Source: Clostridia bacterium (GTDB lineage: Bacteria > Bacillota_A > Clostridia > Oscillospirales > Acutalibacteraceae). Taken from it: 64,000 bases of DNA. The notes under the pieces were generated by a model. The model saw only the letters and a list, made by a program, of their open reading frames with translations. It was not told where the DNA came from and did no database searches. The stretch is from positions 58,516 to 122,515 of the forward strand of contig JAFTLL010000001.1 of assembly GCA_017456015.1 (NCBI GenBank). Reading direction: 5' to 3'. The position numbers and the translations under genes are program-made. Of the stretch, positions 53,439 through 62,174 are shown piece after piece (positions within the stretch are counted from its first letter, which is position 1; each line of letters opens with the position of its first letter).

Positions 53439-54291
53439 TCGGCTGCCACCCTGCAATATCGCTTATCTCAAAGCTGTAATCAAGCGGTTTACCGTAAGCC
53501 CTTTCATAAGCGTCCTTTTTGAGTGCATAGTCGGCTTTACACATTTTCTCGCTGTTTTCTTTGATACTTTTACTACTGTCGGGATAAATAACGCCCAAAA
53601 TATGCAAACAGTACTGCACCTTATGAAATTCCGGTGTTTCCATTTCAGGACGCTCCACCATTTCCACAAAACAGGAAACAATCGGTCGGTTCAGCTTTGC
53701 CGCAAAGTGATAGGCGCCTCTTTTTAAAGGGCGCGGCTTGCGGTAATTGAACCACATTTCCTGCTCAGGATAAATCAGTACGACCTCTTTTTTATTAACA
53801 AGCTCTTTGAGTACGTCGATAAAATTTTTCGACAGATACCGCATATCCTCGGAAAGGGGAATGGTATCGGCGTAATTCATCAAAAAGCCGATAATACCGG
53901 GCATTGCAAAGTTCGTCACCTGACTGACAATATTGAGCCGGCGGAGTCCCTTTTTCCGAATGTAATGGCGGATAACGGTGTTCTCGATGGGCGAGAAATG
54001 ATTGCTTGTAATTACGGCACCGTTTTTTAAAACGGCAGCATCCACATCACCGATAATTTCGGTATCTTTGTTGAGCAGGGAAGTGCCGATGTTGGCAATC
54101 TGCCGTGCAACAAAGGATTTAAATTTAAAGGCGGCGGTTTTTCGAGTGGCCAGGTATCTGTCGGTTATGCTTTTGGCCTCGGCAGGGGAGAGCACAGGGT
54201 CATTCGTTTCCACCTTTTTATAAAAATCTCCGTTTGCGACAGCCGCTTTTATATTTTCAATTACCGCCGGTCGGTTTTCTCCTATAATCAT
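53431..54291 (-). CDS. second PlsC-like acyltransferase
   Basis: A 286-residue protein. A long N-terminal extension (about 85 residues) precedes SNHFSPIEN, where HX4D is HX4E. The later IYPEQEMWFNYRKPRPLKRGAY is the motif III/IV region. A short hydrophobic helix (IIGFLMNYAD region) lies between. It overlaps the GT8 gene (ATGA) and the downstream PlsC-like gene by 8 bases. The change in motif I suggests altered activity or a partner role. Confidence 0.75.
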   Translation of the reverse strand: MIIGENRPAVIENIKAAVANGDFYKKVETNDPVLSPAEAKSITDRYLATRKTAAFKFKSFVARQIANIGTSLLNKDTEIIGDVDAAVLKNGAVITSNHFSPIENTVIRHYIRKKGLRRLNIVSQVTNFAMPGIIGFLMNYADTIPLSEDMRYLSKNFIDVLKELVNKKEVVLIYPEQEMWFNYRKPRPLKRGAYHFAAKLNRPIVSCFVEMVERPEMETPEFHKVQYCLHILGVIYPDSSKSIKENSEKMCKADYALKKDAYERAYGKPLDYSFEISDIAGWQPNE

Positions 54292-55238
54292 AATCGAATC
54301 TTAACTCCATTATCCTGCATCTTTTTAAAAGTTACCGGCATTTCGCAAATTTCCGAGCCTCTGCGAACGAGCAGTCCTAAACAGTCGCTGTCGCTCTTTT
54401 TCTGTGCATCAGAATAGTTTGCCTTGTATGATTTGGCCTCGTTCTCGTAACCGGTATCTTTAATATACTCCCAAAAATATCCGCCGTATTGAATACCGTC
54501 ATAACACCACGGTTTTGAGAACAGATTATAGTGGATGAGCTTGGCATTGTCAAGGGGCGGTGCGTTATCATTCGGCATAGCGTCCCATATTTCATCGAGA
54601 TAGTGAATTTTGCCGTTACAGATGGCATTGATATAATCCTGGTCGGGTGCAATGCAGTCAAAATGATAGGTGTTGAGCAGACCGAGAAAATGCTTGTCAA
54701 ATTCTATTTCACGCAAAGCTTTCAGATTCATAAGCAACACGCCCGAGTTGATATAGTCGTAACGGCTAACACCGACCGCTTCCTCCATATACCGTGCAAG
54801 CTCCGGCACGTCCACAACCGATTTGTCGGCGCAGGCACCGATATAATTTTCGCCGATATCTGTATCAAACAGCTCGGCAAGGTCACCAAGGACGACCACG
54901 TCGCTGTCAATGTAAATTCCCTTGTCATATTGTGGGAACATCGTGGGGATAAATAGACGGAAGTATATTGTAAGGGTAAAATAATCACAGCGAAGCCGGT
55001 TGGACATTCTGTCCGTAATGCTTTCAAGACCTTCCTTCATTTCAACAAATTCAACCGAGAAGTTTTCGGTTGCAAGCTTGGATAATTTCTCTTGATTTTC
55101 TTGGGTTAATTCCTGATGCAAAATGATGGCTTTGTACTGCCTGTCGGGTGAACAGTTTTGAACTGCGGAATGGATGGCTGCTGCCAGGAAAGGCGCATAG
55201 GAATTATCGATGGAAAAGAATACGGGTATCTCTTTCAT
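54288..55238 (-). CDS. glycosyltransferase family 8
   Basis: A 316-residue GT8 (galactosyl/glucosyl type). Asp-rich motif IDSDVVVLGDL (DxD), YINSGVLLMNL, APDQDYINA and HYNLFSKPW (metal His near the end) are all present. Start ATG 55238 (MKEIPVFFSID), AAGGAG upstream. It overlaps the end of the second GT8 by 35 bases. Probably adds sugars to a lipid or a cell-surface glycan. Confidence 0.88.
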   Translation of the reverse strand: MKEIPVFFSIDNSYAPFLAAAIHSAVQNCSPDRQYKAIILHQELTQENQEKLSKLATENFSVEFVEMKEGLESITDRMSNRLRCDYFTLTIYFRLFIPTMFPQYDKGIYIDSDVVVLGDLAELFDTDIGENYIGACADKSVVDVPELARYMEEAVGVSRYDYINSGVLLMNLKALREIEFDKHFLGLLNTYHFDCIAPDQDYINAICNGKIHYLDEIWDAMPNDNAPPLDNAKLIHYNLFSKPWCYDGIQYGGYFWEYIKDTGYENEAKSYKANYSDAQKKSDSDCLGLLVRRGSEICEMPVTFKKMQDNGVKIRL

Positions 55239-56076
55239 AACTTTTGTTCTCCTTTTTGTAGAAAGCATTTATCCGCTCGTATTCGGCAAGCAAACTATCG
55301 TACGCATATAAGTGCAATGTTTTGTGCATACCCTCAATATTCCACGGCTTAACGCTTACGGTGTGAAATATCGGGAAGAAGCGGAAGCGGGTTGTAAAAT
55401 GCTGAAACACAGTGTCTTTACGCAATTTTTTCTGCTCGTTGTATTTACGATGACAGATAATTTTATTGTCGCACAGCTTGTTAATTGCCGATTGGTCGGG
55501 CATAAACATTTCTTCGTTTTTGCATTTGTTACGGCAGTTGCGGAAAAGTCCGTTTTGCCGTATTCTTTTCAGGTTCAAGAGCAATACACCTGAATTCAAA
55601 TAATCACTGACAAACAGATTTTTCTTAAAAAAGTGTCTGCCGTAATTATCAAGCACTCCGGCAATCGAGGCATTCCCCATATCCTGATAATAGAATGTTG
55701 AAGGGGCCAGCCGACAGATAACATCATTGTCAAGATAGAGAATTTTATCGGGAAGCTCTTCTACCAAATCCGCATATAATCTCAGCATACAGCAGGGGGT
55801 AAAGCGTGTATCCATATTTGCGGTTGGCTTATCATCTGAAAACAGTTCTGTTATATCAAAAAGCGTAACAGTATGGTCTGGGTGATATGTTTTTATCTGC
55901 TCTTGTAAAAAGTCGGCAAACCTCGGCTCCAAAGCCTTTCGACAGGTGCTTTTGTGGGAAACGGTGGCCGTGAGTATGTAAATATGAAGCGGTTCTTTCA
56001 CGGCTCTGCAAAGCGATAATACCGATAGGATAACACCGTCTGCAATGTTTCCGTCACCGCAGTAAAGAATATTCAT
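55204..56076 (-). CDS. glycosyltransferase family 8 (second)
   Basis: A 290-residue GT8. DxD variant YLDNDVI, YLNSGVLLLNLKRI, MPDQSAINKLC, ending after the HTVSVKPWN segment. The middle is shorter than its neighbour and the two are only distantly alike. The start ATG 56076 has AAGGAAG and overlaps the DegV gene stop. Confidence 0.85.
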   Translation of the reverse strand: MNILYCGDGNIADGVILSVLSLCRAVKEPLHIYILTATVSHKSTCRKALEPRFADFLQEQIKTYHPDHTVTLFDITELFSDDKPTANMDTRFTPCCMLRLYADLVEELPDKILYLDNDVICRLAPSTFYYQDMGNASIAGVLDNYGRHFFKKNLFVSDYLNSGVLLLNLKRIRQNGLFRNCRNKCKNEEMFMPDQSAINKLCDNKIICHRKYNEQKKLRKDTVFQHFTTRFRFFPIFHTVSVKPWNIEGMHKTLHLYAYDSLLAEYERINAFYKKENKSYERDTRILFHR

Positions 56077-56087
56077 AATATCTTCCT

Positions 56088-56924
56088 TTAACATTTTTCA
56101 AAGCCGACAAGCAAGCCGCCTTTTTCAGCATAAAAGCTACATAGACCTCTGCATTTGTATATCTCAATCTTTACTTTTGATAATTCTGCATAAAGCATAT
56201 TTTTTAATCTTTGCGCCGCTTCCTCATTAAAGCAGTGCGCAATGCGAACCTTTCCGTTTTTAAATCCGAGCTCTTTCATTCGGCGAACGATAGCAGAAAG
56301 CGCTTTTTCCTGCCCCCTGCATTTGTCCAGTGGCTGCAAATCGCCCCTGTCACTTGCTTTCCCCACAATACGAATGCCGAGAAGTCCTGTCGCCTTTGCT
56401 ACAATCGGACTGACTCTGCCGTTGTTGGCAAGGTTTTTCATCGATTCGAGCATAAAAATCAGACCGGTGCGTTTTGTGTATTCGGTTATTTTTTTGCAAA
56501 TGGATTCATAATCTTCACCGTCCGCAATCATTTCGCTGATTTTTTCTATAATCAGTTTGAGCTCAGGGCCGGCAGAAAGAGAATTGATAACAAATACCCG
56601 GCGATTGGGATACAGCTCCTCATACATTTCTTTTGCTATCGTAGCCGAATGATAACTGCCCGAAAGCGTGCCGGTAATGGTAACACAGAAAATATACGCC
56701 GCATCACCGAAGGCTTTCAGCCAATCCGAAGGATTGGGGCAGGAGGTTGAAGATTTTCCCTTGTATGCTGCAAGCGCTTCAACCATATCCTTGACATCTA
56801 AATTTTCATCGTCAATATATTCTTTTTGAGCGGTTACGATTTTGAGTGGAGCAGAAGAAAACGGCAAGCTTTGAAGTGAAAGTAAATCCGCTGATGAATC
56901 TGCGACAATTTTAAATTTTTCCAT
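56088..56924 (-). CDS. DegV/FakB family fatty-acid-binding protein (first)
   Basis: A 278-residue protein with KIVADSSADLLSL at the start, TSCPNPSDWL, ITGTLSGSYHSA and NNGRVSPIVAKATGLLGI. FakB proteins hold a fatty acid for phosphorylation by FakA (gene at 30757-32421). The C-terminal end is less typical (CSFYAEKGGLLVGFEKC). Head of a unit with two GT8 and two acyltransferase genes; preceded by a long structured leader. Confidence 0.85.
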   Translation of the reverse strand: MEKFKIVADSSADLLSLQSLPFSSAPLKIVTAQKEYIDDENLDVKDMVEALAAYKGKSSTSCPNPSDWLKAFGDAAYIFCVTITGTLSGSYHSATIAKEMYEELYPNRRVFVINSLSAGPELKLIIEKISEMIADGEDYESICKKITEYTKRTGLIFMLESMKNLANNGRVSPIVAKATGLLGIRIVGKASDRGDLQPLDKCRGQEKALSAIVRRMKELGFKNGKVRIAHCFNEEAAQRLKNMLYAELSKVKIEIYKCRGLCSFYAEKGGLLVGFEKC

Positions 56925-57108
56925 AAGTTCAGTATCTCCTAAAAAGTTCAGTTGCTTTTAAAGTAAGTTTATTTTACTGAAATAAATCCATATGTTCAAT
57001 CTAAATCTAACCTTTGTTTCTATAAATCAAAAATCAAAGCGGTGGAGTTGTTCTCCGCCGACTCCACAGATAGGAGAGTTACTGAAAATCAAGGCTTTTC
57101 AGTAAAAA
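56925..57108 (-). promoter_or_regulatory. long structured leader of the DegV-GT8-PlsC unit
   Basis: A 180-base stretch without a gene. Two hairpins are visible: ACTGAAAA/TTTTCAGT (57081-57103) and GTGGAGT/ACTCCAC (57042-57067), the latter overlapping a second possible pairing (GGTGGAG/CTCCGCC). A promoter was not located with confidence. Could be a cis-acting RNA or a short repeat element. Confidence 0.35.
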
Positions 57109-57133
57109 GAAAGCCGCACCCGAAGGGTGCGGC
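57108..57133 (-). terminator. terminator of the upstream MarR-to-XRE unit
   Basis: A perfect 9-bp G+C-rich stem (57113-57121 with 57125-57133), GAA loop, followed on the minus strand by a T-rich tail. Confidence 0.8.
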
Positions 57134-57145
57134 AAAAGACAATAT

Positions 57146-57736
57146 TTAGTATTCGGTTTTCTTTTTCATAACAGACCAAAGCAGAATGATAATCTGACCG
57201 GGGATACCGAGAAGGTAAATTAGCCAAACATGAAGCCCGAATATCCGTAAGGATAAATGAACCGATAAGAGCACCGACCACATTAAAAGCGAAATGATAA
57301 AATAGTTTCGCTTGGGGTTAAACCAGATGCTGTTAAATATAAGCCACAGGATTGCTGATACGGGAATTGCATAGATAAAGCACATCCACTCGTATGCAGC
57401 GTTTTTCCAAACAAGTGAAATCAATACAAAAGCAAAAACCGCAATAAACCACACCAATGCAACCGAAACCGCCGTTATGACGCTGTGACTGTATTTCGGT
57501 GTTTTTTTAATTTCTTTTGTGGTGTGCGCATCTTGAATCAGATAGTCCAGCGGCACACCGAACAGATTGGATATCTCTACCAAAACAGAAATATCCGGCA
57601 TGGAATCGGCGTGTTCCCACTTAGAGATTGCTTTATCCGAATAATTTAGTTTTTCCGCAAGTTCAAGCTGCGTCATTCCGTTTGCTTGTCTTAGTTCTGC
57701 TATATTTTTCGCAACAGCGGATTTAATATCACTCAT
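57146..57736 (-). CDS. XRE family regulator with four membrane helices
   Basis: A 196-residue protein. The N-terminal helix-turn-helix (about 5-62: NGMTQLELAEKLNYSDKAISKWEHADSMPD) is followed by a linker and four hydrophobic helices (about 78-185). Such membrane-tethered XRE proteins sense envelope signals. Between the second DegV and the first DegV genes. A weak ribosome binding site; a promoter and an inverted repeat lie upstream. Confidence 0.85.
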   Translation of the reverse strand: MSDIKSAVAKNIAELRQANGMTQLELAEKLNYSDKAISKWEHADSMPDISVLVEISNLFGVPLDYLIQDAHTTKEIKKTPKYSHSVITAVSVALVWFIAVFAFVLISLVWKNAAYEWMCFIYAIPVSAILWLIFNSIWFNPKRNYFIISLLMWSVLLSVHLSLRIFGLHVWLIYLLGIPGQIIILLWSVMKKKTEY

Positions 57737-57747
57737 ATGTAAAACTC

Positions 57748-57798
57748 ATTTCATGTCAATATATGAAATATTTTAATCGATTTTAAGCGATTCGTCAA
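57748..57798 (-). promoter_or_regulatory. promoter and inverted repeat of the XRE regulator gene
   Basis: Minus strand TTGACG (57793-57798), 17 bp, TAAAAT (57770-57775). Inverted repeat ATTTCAT/ATGAAAT (57748-57769) lies between -10 and the start, a likely autoregulatory site. Confidence 0.6.
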
Positions 57799-57811
57799 CC
57801 AAAAAACCGAG

Positions 57812-58645
57812 CTATTGCTGTTTTTCTACGAAAAATACGCCGTAAACGCCGGGACCCACATGCGTGCCGATAGTTGAACCCACCTGCATTCTTTCGGATA
57901 CGCAGTAGCCCTCCGATTTTAATTTTTGTTCCAGCTTTATACAATTTTCTTCACCATAAGTATAAAGCGAACAAATCGGAAATTCCTCGTCGATGTTGTA
58001 TTTTTTAACCTTGTCGACAATCATTTGCACTGCCCTTGCAAAGCCAAGCGCCTTTCCTACGGCATCGACCTCACCGTCAACCGATACCGTAATCAAAGGC
58101 TTAATATTTGCAAGTGAGCCAATGAGTGCCGTAGCTTTGCCGATTCTTCCGCCTTTTTGCAGATATTCAAGGGTGTCCACGCCGGCAAACAGACGGATTC
58201 GGCATTTGAGTTCCTCGCATTTTTCTACAATTTCCTTTGCAGACAAGCCTTCGGCAATTAGCTTTTTCGCATACTTTGCAAGCGATTCTATCATATGAGA
58301 GGCATTTTTAGAATCAACAATATAGATACCTTCATATTCCACCATTGTTTTTGCAATGTTCGCACTTTGATATGTGCCGCTGAGTGCAGATGAAAGCGCA
58401 AAGTATATCAGTTCGTCGCCGTCGGCTTTGATTTTTTGGAATTGCTGTAAAAAATCATCGGGAGATGGCTGTGAGGTATGGGGAATTTCTTTCATAGAGG
58501 TAAGAAGCTGATAAAAGGTGTCATTATCAAGGTCAACACCGTCCTTATATTCCTTACCGTCTATGGTTACCGTTATAGGTACGAAGTAATCGTATATCTT
58601 ATCGTTCCTGCAATCGGATGCGGAATCGACCATTATTTTAATCAT
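57812..58645 (-). CDS. DegV/FakB family fatty-acid-binding protein (second)
   Basis: A 277-residue protein: KIMVDSASDCRND, HTSQPSPDDFL, ALSGTYQSA, GGRIGKATALIGSLANIKP and HVGPGVYGVFF. All key fatty-acid pocket and phosphate-binding positions (TSQPS, GTYQSA) are kept. Start ATG 58645 with GAGGG. 10 bases after the third DegV. Confidence 0.88.
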   Translation of the reverse strand: MIKIMVDSASDCRNDKIYDYFVPITVTIDGKEYKDGVDLDNDTFYQLLTSMKEIPHTSQPSPDDFLQQFQKIKADGDELIYFALSSALSGTYQSANIAKTMVEYEGIYIVDSKNASHMIESLAKYAKKLIAEGLSAKEIVEKCEELKCRIRLFAGVDTLEYLQKGGRIGKATALIGSLANIKPLITVSVDGEVDAVGKALGFARAVQMIVDKVKKYNIDEEFPICSLYTYGEENCIKLEQKLKSEGYCVSERMQVGSTIGTHVGPGVYGVFFVEKQQ

Positions 58646-58655
58646 ATATATCCCT

Positions 58656-59519
58656 CTATCTTTCTGTGCCAATAAAGAAAACTGCAATGGTTCCAGGGCC
58701 TGCGTGTGCACCGATAACCGGACCTATATCTGTAATCAATTCGACCTTAGCGCCGTATTTTGTTTCAAGCTCGGTTTTAAGATAGGAAGCATCATCTGAA
58801 CAGTCAGCATTACAAATAAAGACAACCCCTTTTTTGTCAACTGCAAGCTCGTCATATTTTTGAAGAAGTGCACCGAGTGCAGCTTTTCTTCCTCGTGCCT
58901 TGCTTTTGCTTATCAAATGCCCTTCGTTATCTACGTGCAGGACCGGTTTAATTCCGAGAACTGTTCCCACAAAGGCAACTGCGGGACTGACTCTGCCGCC
59001 GCGTTTTAGATATACAAGGTCGTCAACCGTAAACCAATGGCAAAGCTTCGGGACAAGCGCTTCTGCATAAGCAGCGGTTTCCTCCATACTTGCACCCTCT
59101 TGTTGCTTTTTGAGCGCAAGGTAAAGTATCAAGCCCTGACCGGCAGAAGCACAAAGCGTATCAACAACGATAATTTTCCTGTCGGGATAACTTTCGGATA
59201 ATTCCTCACTTGCAATTCTTGCTGAATTAAAGGTTGTGCTCAGCCCTGACGAAAAACCGAGATACAACACATTTTTGCCTTCTTTTAAAATGGCCTCAAA
59301 GGCCGATTTAAAGGTATCGGGGTTAATTGCTGCGGTTTTCACAACCGCACCGGAACGCATTTTGTTATAAAAATCTTTGATTGCAATATCACTTTCGGTG
59401 TATTCCCGGTCATCACCGTCAAATTTAAAGGTTAAATTCATACAAGGAACCTTCCACGCCTTTAAAACATCTGCTCTGATGTCACAAGCAGAATCGGTGC
59501 AAATAATATAGTCTTTCAT
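58656..59519 (-). CDS. DegV/FakB family fatty-acid-binding protein (third)
   Basis: A 287-residue protein: YIICTDSACDIRADV, VKTAAINPDTFKSAF (TSxPS replaced by TAAINP), FSSGLSTTFNSA, RGGRVSPAVAFVGTVLGIKP, HAGPGTIAVFF. Diverges more from FakB in the loop TSQPS than the second one. Follows the HAD gene by 12 bases. Confidence 0.88.
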   Translation of the reverse strand: MKDYIICTDSACDIRADVLKAWKVPCMNLTFKFDGDDREYTESDIAIKDFYNKMRSGAVVKTAAINPDTFKSAFEAILKEGKNVLYLGFSSGLSTTFNSARIASEELSESYPDRKIIVVDTLCASAGQGLILYLALKKQQEGASMEETAAYAEALVPKLCHWFTVDDLVYLKRGGRVSPAVAFVGTVLGIKPVLHVDNEGHLISKSKARGRKAALGALLQKYDELAVDKKGVVFICNADCSDDASYLKTELETKYGAKVELITDIGPVIGAHAGPGTIAVFFIGTER

Positions 59520-59531
59520 AATACCCTCCGT

Positions 59532-60239
59532 TTACAAACTGTTTATATATTTTGTCAGCTGTTCGAAATTTCCGTGCGGATACGCACTTATATCTGTATC
59601 CGTCTTATTGATTGTGCAATCGGTCAGCAAAAACACCTTCATACCAAGCTCGCGCGCAATCATATCTTCGGTCACGTCATTTCCAACCATTAAGCATTCT
59701 TCTGCCTTAACGCCTAAGTGTTGCAAAATGTATGTATAGTATTTCGGGTTTGGCTTGCAGTAGAAAGAATTTTCATAGGTGGTATACAATTCAAAATCAG
59801 ACGGTTCAAGCCCGGCCCAACGAATACGGCTTTCGGTTGCAACGGCGGGGAATATAGGATTGGTAGCAAGGGCAACACGAAATCCTTTGCTTTTTGCAAG
59901 GTTTACAACCTTTGCGGCGTTTTCATTAAAACCGCACACTGCTTGCGCCTTACCAAATTCGTTTTCATAAAACTCGGCAAAAATGGGTTCGTCCTTTGCG
60001 GCATCTTGACCGAATATCTCGCAAAACTTTTTCCAAAAGGCTTTTTCGTTGGTCTGTTCACCGTTGTTTTTTATCATTTCTTTGGTGCCTGCCCATATGG
60101 CCGACACAAGCTGTTCGGCGTCATATCCGTAGGGCGACAGCTTTTTGGCAAGTAAGCCGAAATATGCTTTTACAAATTGGTCCTGGTCCATGGGCAGTAA
60201 TGTACCGTCAAGGTCAAACAGTATCGTAGTTGTACGCAT
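59532..60239 (-). CDS. HAD superfamily phosphatase
   Basis: A 235-residue HAD subfamily IA hydrolase: ILFDLDGTLLP (nucleophile Asp and acid Asp), ALATNPIF, NSFYCKPNPKYY (Lys) and VGNDVTEDM (metal Asp). Start ATG 60239 nine bases after AAGGAG. Second gene of the MarR-led unit; substrate unknown. Could act on a phosphorylated lipid or sugar intermediate of the cluster, but this is guesswork. Confidence 0.88.
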   Translation of the reverse strand: MRTTTILFDLDGTLLPMDQDQFVKAYFGLLAKKLSPYGYDAEQLVSAIWAGTKEMIKNNGEQTNEKAFWKKFCEIFGQDAAKDEPIFAEFYENEFGKAQAVCGFNENAAKVVNLAKSKGFRVALATNPIFPAVATESRIRWAGLEPSDFELYTTYENSFYCKPNPKYYTYILQHLGVKAEECLMVGNDVTEDMIARELGMKVFLLTDCTINKTDTDISAYPHGNFEQLTKYINSL

Positions 60240-60261
60240 GGGTTCCATCTCCTTTTTAGCG

Positions 60262-60708
60262 TTATAGTCCTCGCGCAGTTAATGTACGCAGATTTGCGCA
60301 TATACGTTCAAGAGCGTTATAAAAAATAGTCCGTTGTTCCTCGGTTAATCCCTTGCCTCCGTTTGCCACGGCAGCTTTCGCTTTCTCATTGATGCGTTCG
60401 GCCAATTTCATTCCGGTTTCGGTGAGTTTTAAAGGCGCTCTGTAAAAGTTATCATTTACGAGAACCTTTTCAACCAGCCCCTTTTTTTCAAACTGTGCTA
60501 CGGCACGGGAAACATCTGCCTTATCTCTTGAACATAGTTCGGCCAGCTTGACTGCGGTTATACCGTTGGGGTGCTGATACATGGTTGTGAAGTATACAGC
60601 CTGCGGACCTTTTAGCCCGTGCTGTTCCATTTCATCACTGGCAAGTTTATGCCAATAGCGAGAAATTTCTGAAATTGTAAAAGAAAATTTTTCAAATCTG
60701 TCTATCAT
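60262..60708 (-). CDS. MarR family regulator
   Basis: A 148-residue winged-helix protein: ITAVKLAELCSRDKADVSRAVAQFEKKGLVEK then the wing. Start ATG 60708 with AGGGGC. Head of the unit with HAD, two DegV and XRE genes, behind a consensus promoter whose -35 and spacer carry a 10-bp inverted repeat. By position it could play the part FabT does in streptococci, tying fatty-acid uptake to supply; there is no sequence proof. Confidence 0.88.
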   Translation of the reverse strand: MIDRFEKFSFTISEISRYWHKLASDEMEQHGLKGPQAVYFTTMYQHPNGITAVKLAELCSRDKADVSRAVAQFEKKGLVEKVLVNDNFYRAPLKLTETGMKLAERINEKAKAAVANGGKGLTEEQRTIFYNALERICANLRTLTARGL

Positions 60709-60750
60709 AACACTGCCCCTTACGATATTTGTTGAAATTACAACTTCTTT

Positions 60751-60785
60751 ATTATAGTCCAAACTTGTTGAAATGTCAACAAGTT
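60751..60785 (-). promoter_or_regulatory. consensus promoter with MarR operator
   Basis: Minus strand TTGACA (60774-60779), 17 bp, TATAAT (60751-60756), both perfect. The inverted repeat AACTTGTTGA/TCAACAAGTT (60762-60785) covers the -35 and spacer; a second smaller repeat GTTG-AAATTA-CAAC lies at 60731-60744. Confidence 0.78.
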
Positions 60786-60789
60786 AACA

Positions 60790-60818
60790 AAAGGCCTGAC
60801 GAATTTCGTCAGGCCTTT
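60790..60818 (-). terminator. terminator of the nitroreductase gene
   Basis: A perfect 13-bp stem (60790-60802 with 60806-60818), ATT loop; followed by TTTTG on the minus strand, 16 bases after the stop. Confidence 0.8.
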
Positions 60819-60834
60819 GCGTGGTTTTATAACA

Positions 60835-61359
60835 TTATGCTTTAAAGGTAATCAGGTCATTAAAATCCTTGCGTTTTTTGGGGCGAGGCTCATCCAGAGC
60901 ATAACCGAGGGAAATTACCAGACGAACGGTGCCTTCTATACCGCAGATTTTGCAGATTTTATCGCTGTCGAGCCAACCGATAATGCAGGTGCCGAGCCCC
61001 TGCGCGGCCGCTTCGGCGGTAATGTAAGCAGATAAAATACCGATATCAATGGAACGGTAATCGTTGTGTTTGATTTTTGCACCGAGCGCCGCCATTTTGC
61101 AATATGGCTCCTCGGAAATCACAAGCAAAATGGGTGCTTGGTCAACAAAGGTGTTGATTTTCATATCCTTGGTCGAGCGGGCAACCTGCTGGGCCATTTC
61201 GCCCTTACAAACAGTAATATGGTACGGCTGACCGTTGCAAGCAGAGGGCGATAAAACTGCCGATTCCAAAATCGCCTGCAATTTTTCCTCCTCAACGGCA
61301 CGCGCGCTGTCATATTTCCGGCAGGAATACCGTGCCTTTGCAATTTCATTAAAGTTCAT
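60835..61359 (-). CDS. nitroreductase family flavoprotein
   Basis: A 174-residue FMN-dependent oxidoreductase: ARYSCRKYDSARAVEEEKL (FMN arginines in RYSCR), PSACNGQPY, GLGTCIIGWLDSD and the end. The length fits the small type. Substrate unknown. Alone, with its own terminator. Confidence 0.9.
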   Translation of the reverse strand: MNFNEIAKARYSCRKYDSARAVEEEKLQAILESAVLSPSACNGQPYHITVCKGEMAQQVARSTKDMKINTFVDQAPILLVISEEPYCKMAALGAKIKHNDYRSIDIGILSAYITAEAAAQGLGTCIIGWLDSDKICKICGIEGTVRLVISLGYALDEPRPKKRKDFNDLITFKA

Positions 61360-61420
61360 TTGTTATCCCTTCCAACATTTGTTTGTATATAGCATAGCAC
61401 ATATGCTTAGGAAAAGCAAT

Positions 61421-61900
61421 TCAATGCGGAGTGCTGGTATCAGCCATGGTTAAAAAATAATATAAAAAAGCACACCGTACGGTGTGCTTTTTTGGTGCAC
61501 CTGAGCATTCTATAATCGAACTGTTTACCTCTTTTAGAGTTACGGTTTTGCTTGCTTCCTTATAATTAAATGTTATGACCAATTTGTCGTCGTAAAGATA
61601 TACGGCGTTTACAAAGCAGTCAATCAGTCTTTGTTTGTGTTCCTTCGTTTCCAAGCTCATGTTCTGAATATGCCTGAGCCATAATACTAAGCCCTCTTTC
61701 GTGATTGTGGGCTTCTTCATTTCTTCCTTAATGAGCTTTAATTTAATCTCATCTCTCGTCTGCTCCAACTCTATCATTCTTTGTTTTGTTGTTGGAGTAA
61801 TAATTCCTTCTTCTATTGCTCTAAGCAGATTGTTCAGCGCGGTCTCTGTTTCACTAAGCCGTTGTTTAAGTATCGTAAGCTTTACGAAAGAGCATACCAA
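61421..61900 (-). pseudogene. C-terminal remnant of a large serine recombinase
   Basis: 159 residues matching the coiled-coil and end region of site-specific serine recombinases: ILKQRLSETETALNNLLRAI, EEGIITPTTKQRMIELEQ and LIDCFVNAVYLYDDKLVITFNY. The catalytic N-terminal resolvase domain and the zinc-ribbon part are absent and the upstream 250 bases do not encode them. The frame runs on through a perfect palindrome near its end, so its stop is probably not the original. A trace of a lost integrative element. Confidence 0.75.
61464..61493. terminator. perfect 30-bp palindrome, terminator-like
   Basis: Fifteen-base arms (A-rich then GCACACCGT) with no loop spacer; T-runs on both strands make it a possible two-way terminator. 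Lies inside the remnant recombinase frame. Confidence 0.6.
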
Positions 61901-62174
61901 TACACTTAACCTTCTTGGTTTAATGTATTATTTGAATAACTCCTTCATTATTTTAAAGCTCATGCTTATTATACAGTTTTAAAACCTGTTTGTCAAATCG
62001 CGAAAAACGCGATTATTTGCGTTTATTAAATGTTATAGGTTGTTATAGGACGAAAAATGCCGCTTTTCGCAGTTTGTAAACATTTTATGAACATTATATC
62101 GTTTTTTATAATTTAAGGACTATCGTCTTTTCTCTATTTGTGTAAAAACATCGCACAAATGCGGCACCATAAAA

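Noticed and set aside
54288..56076. The two GT8 genes as a recent tandem duplication
   Set aside because: Only the family motifs match; lengths and the rest of the sequences differ too much.
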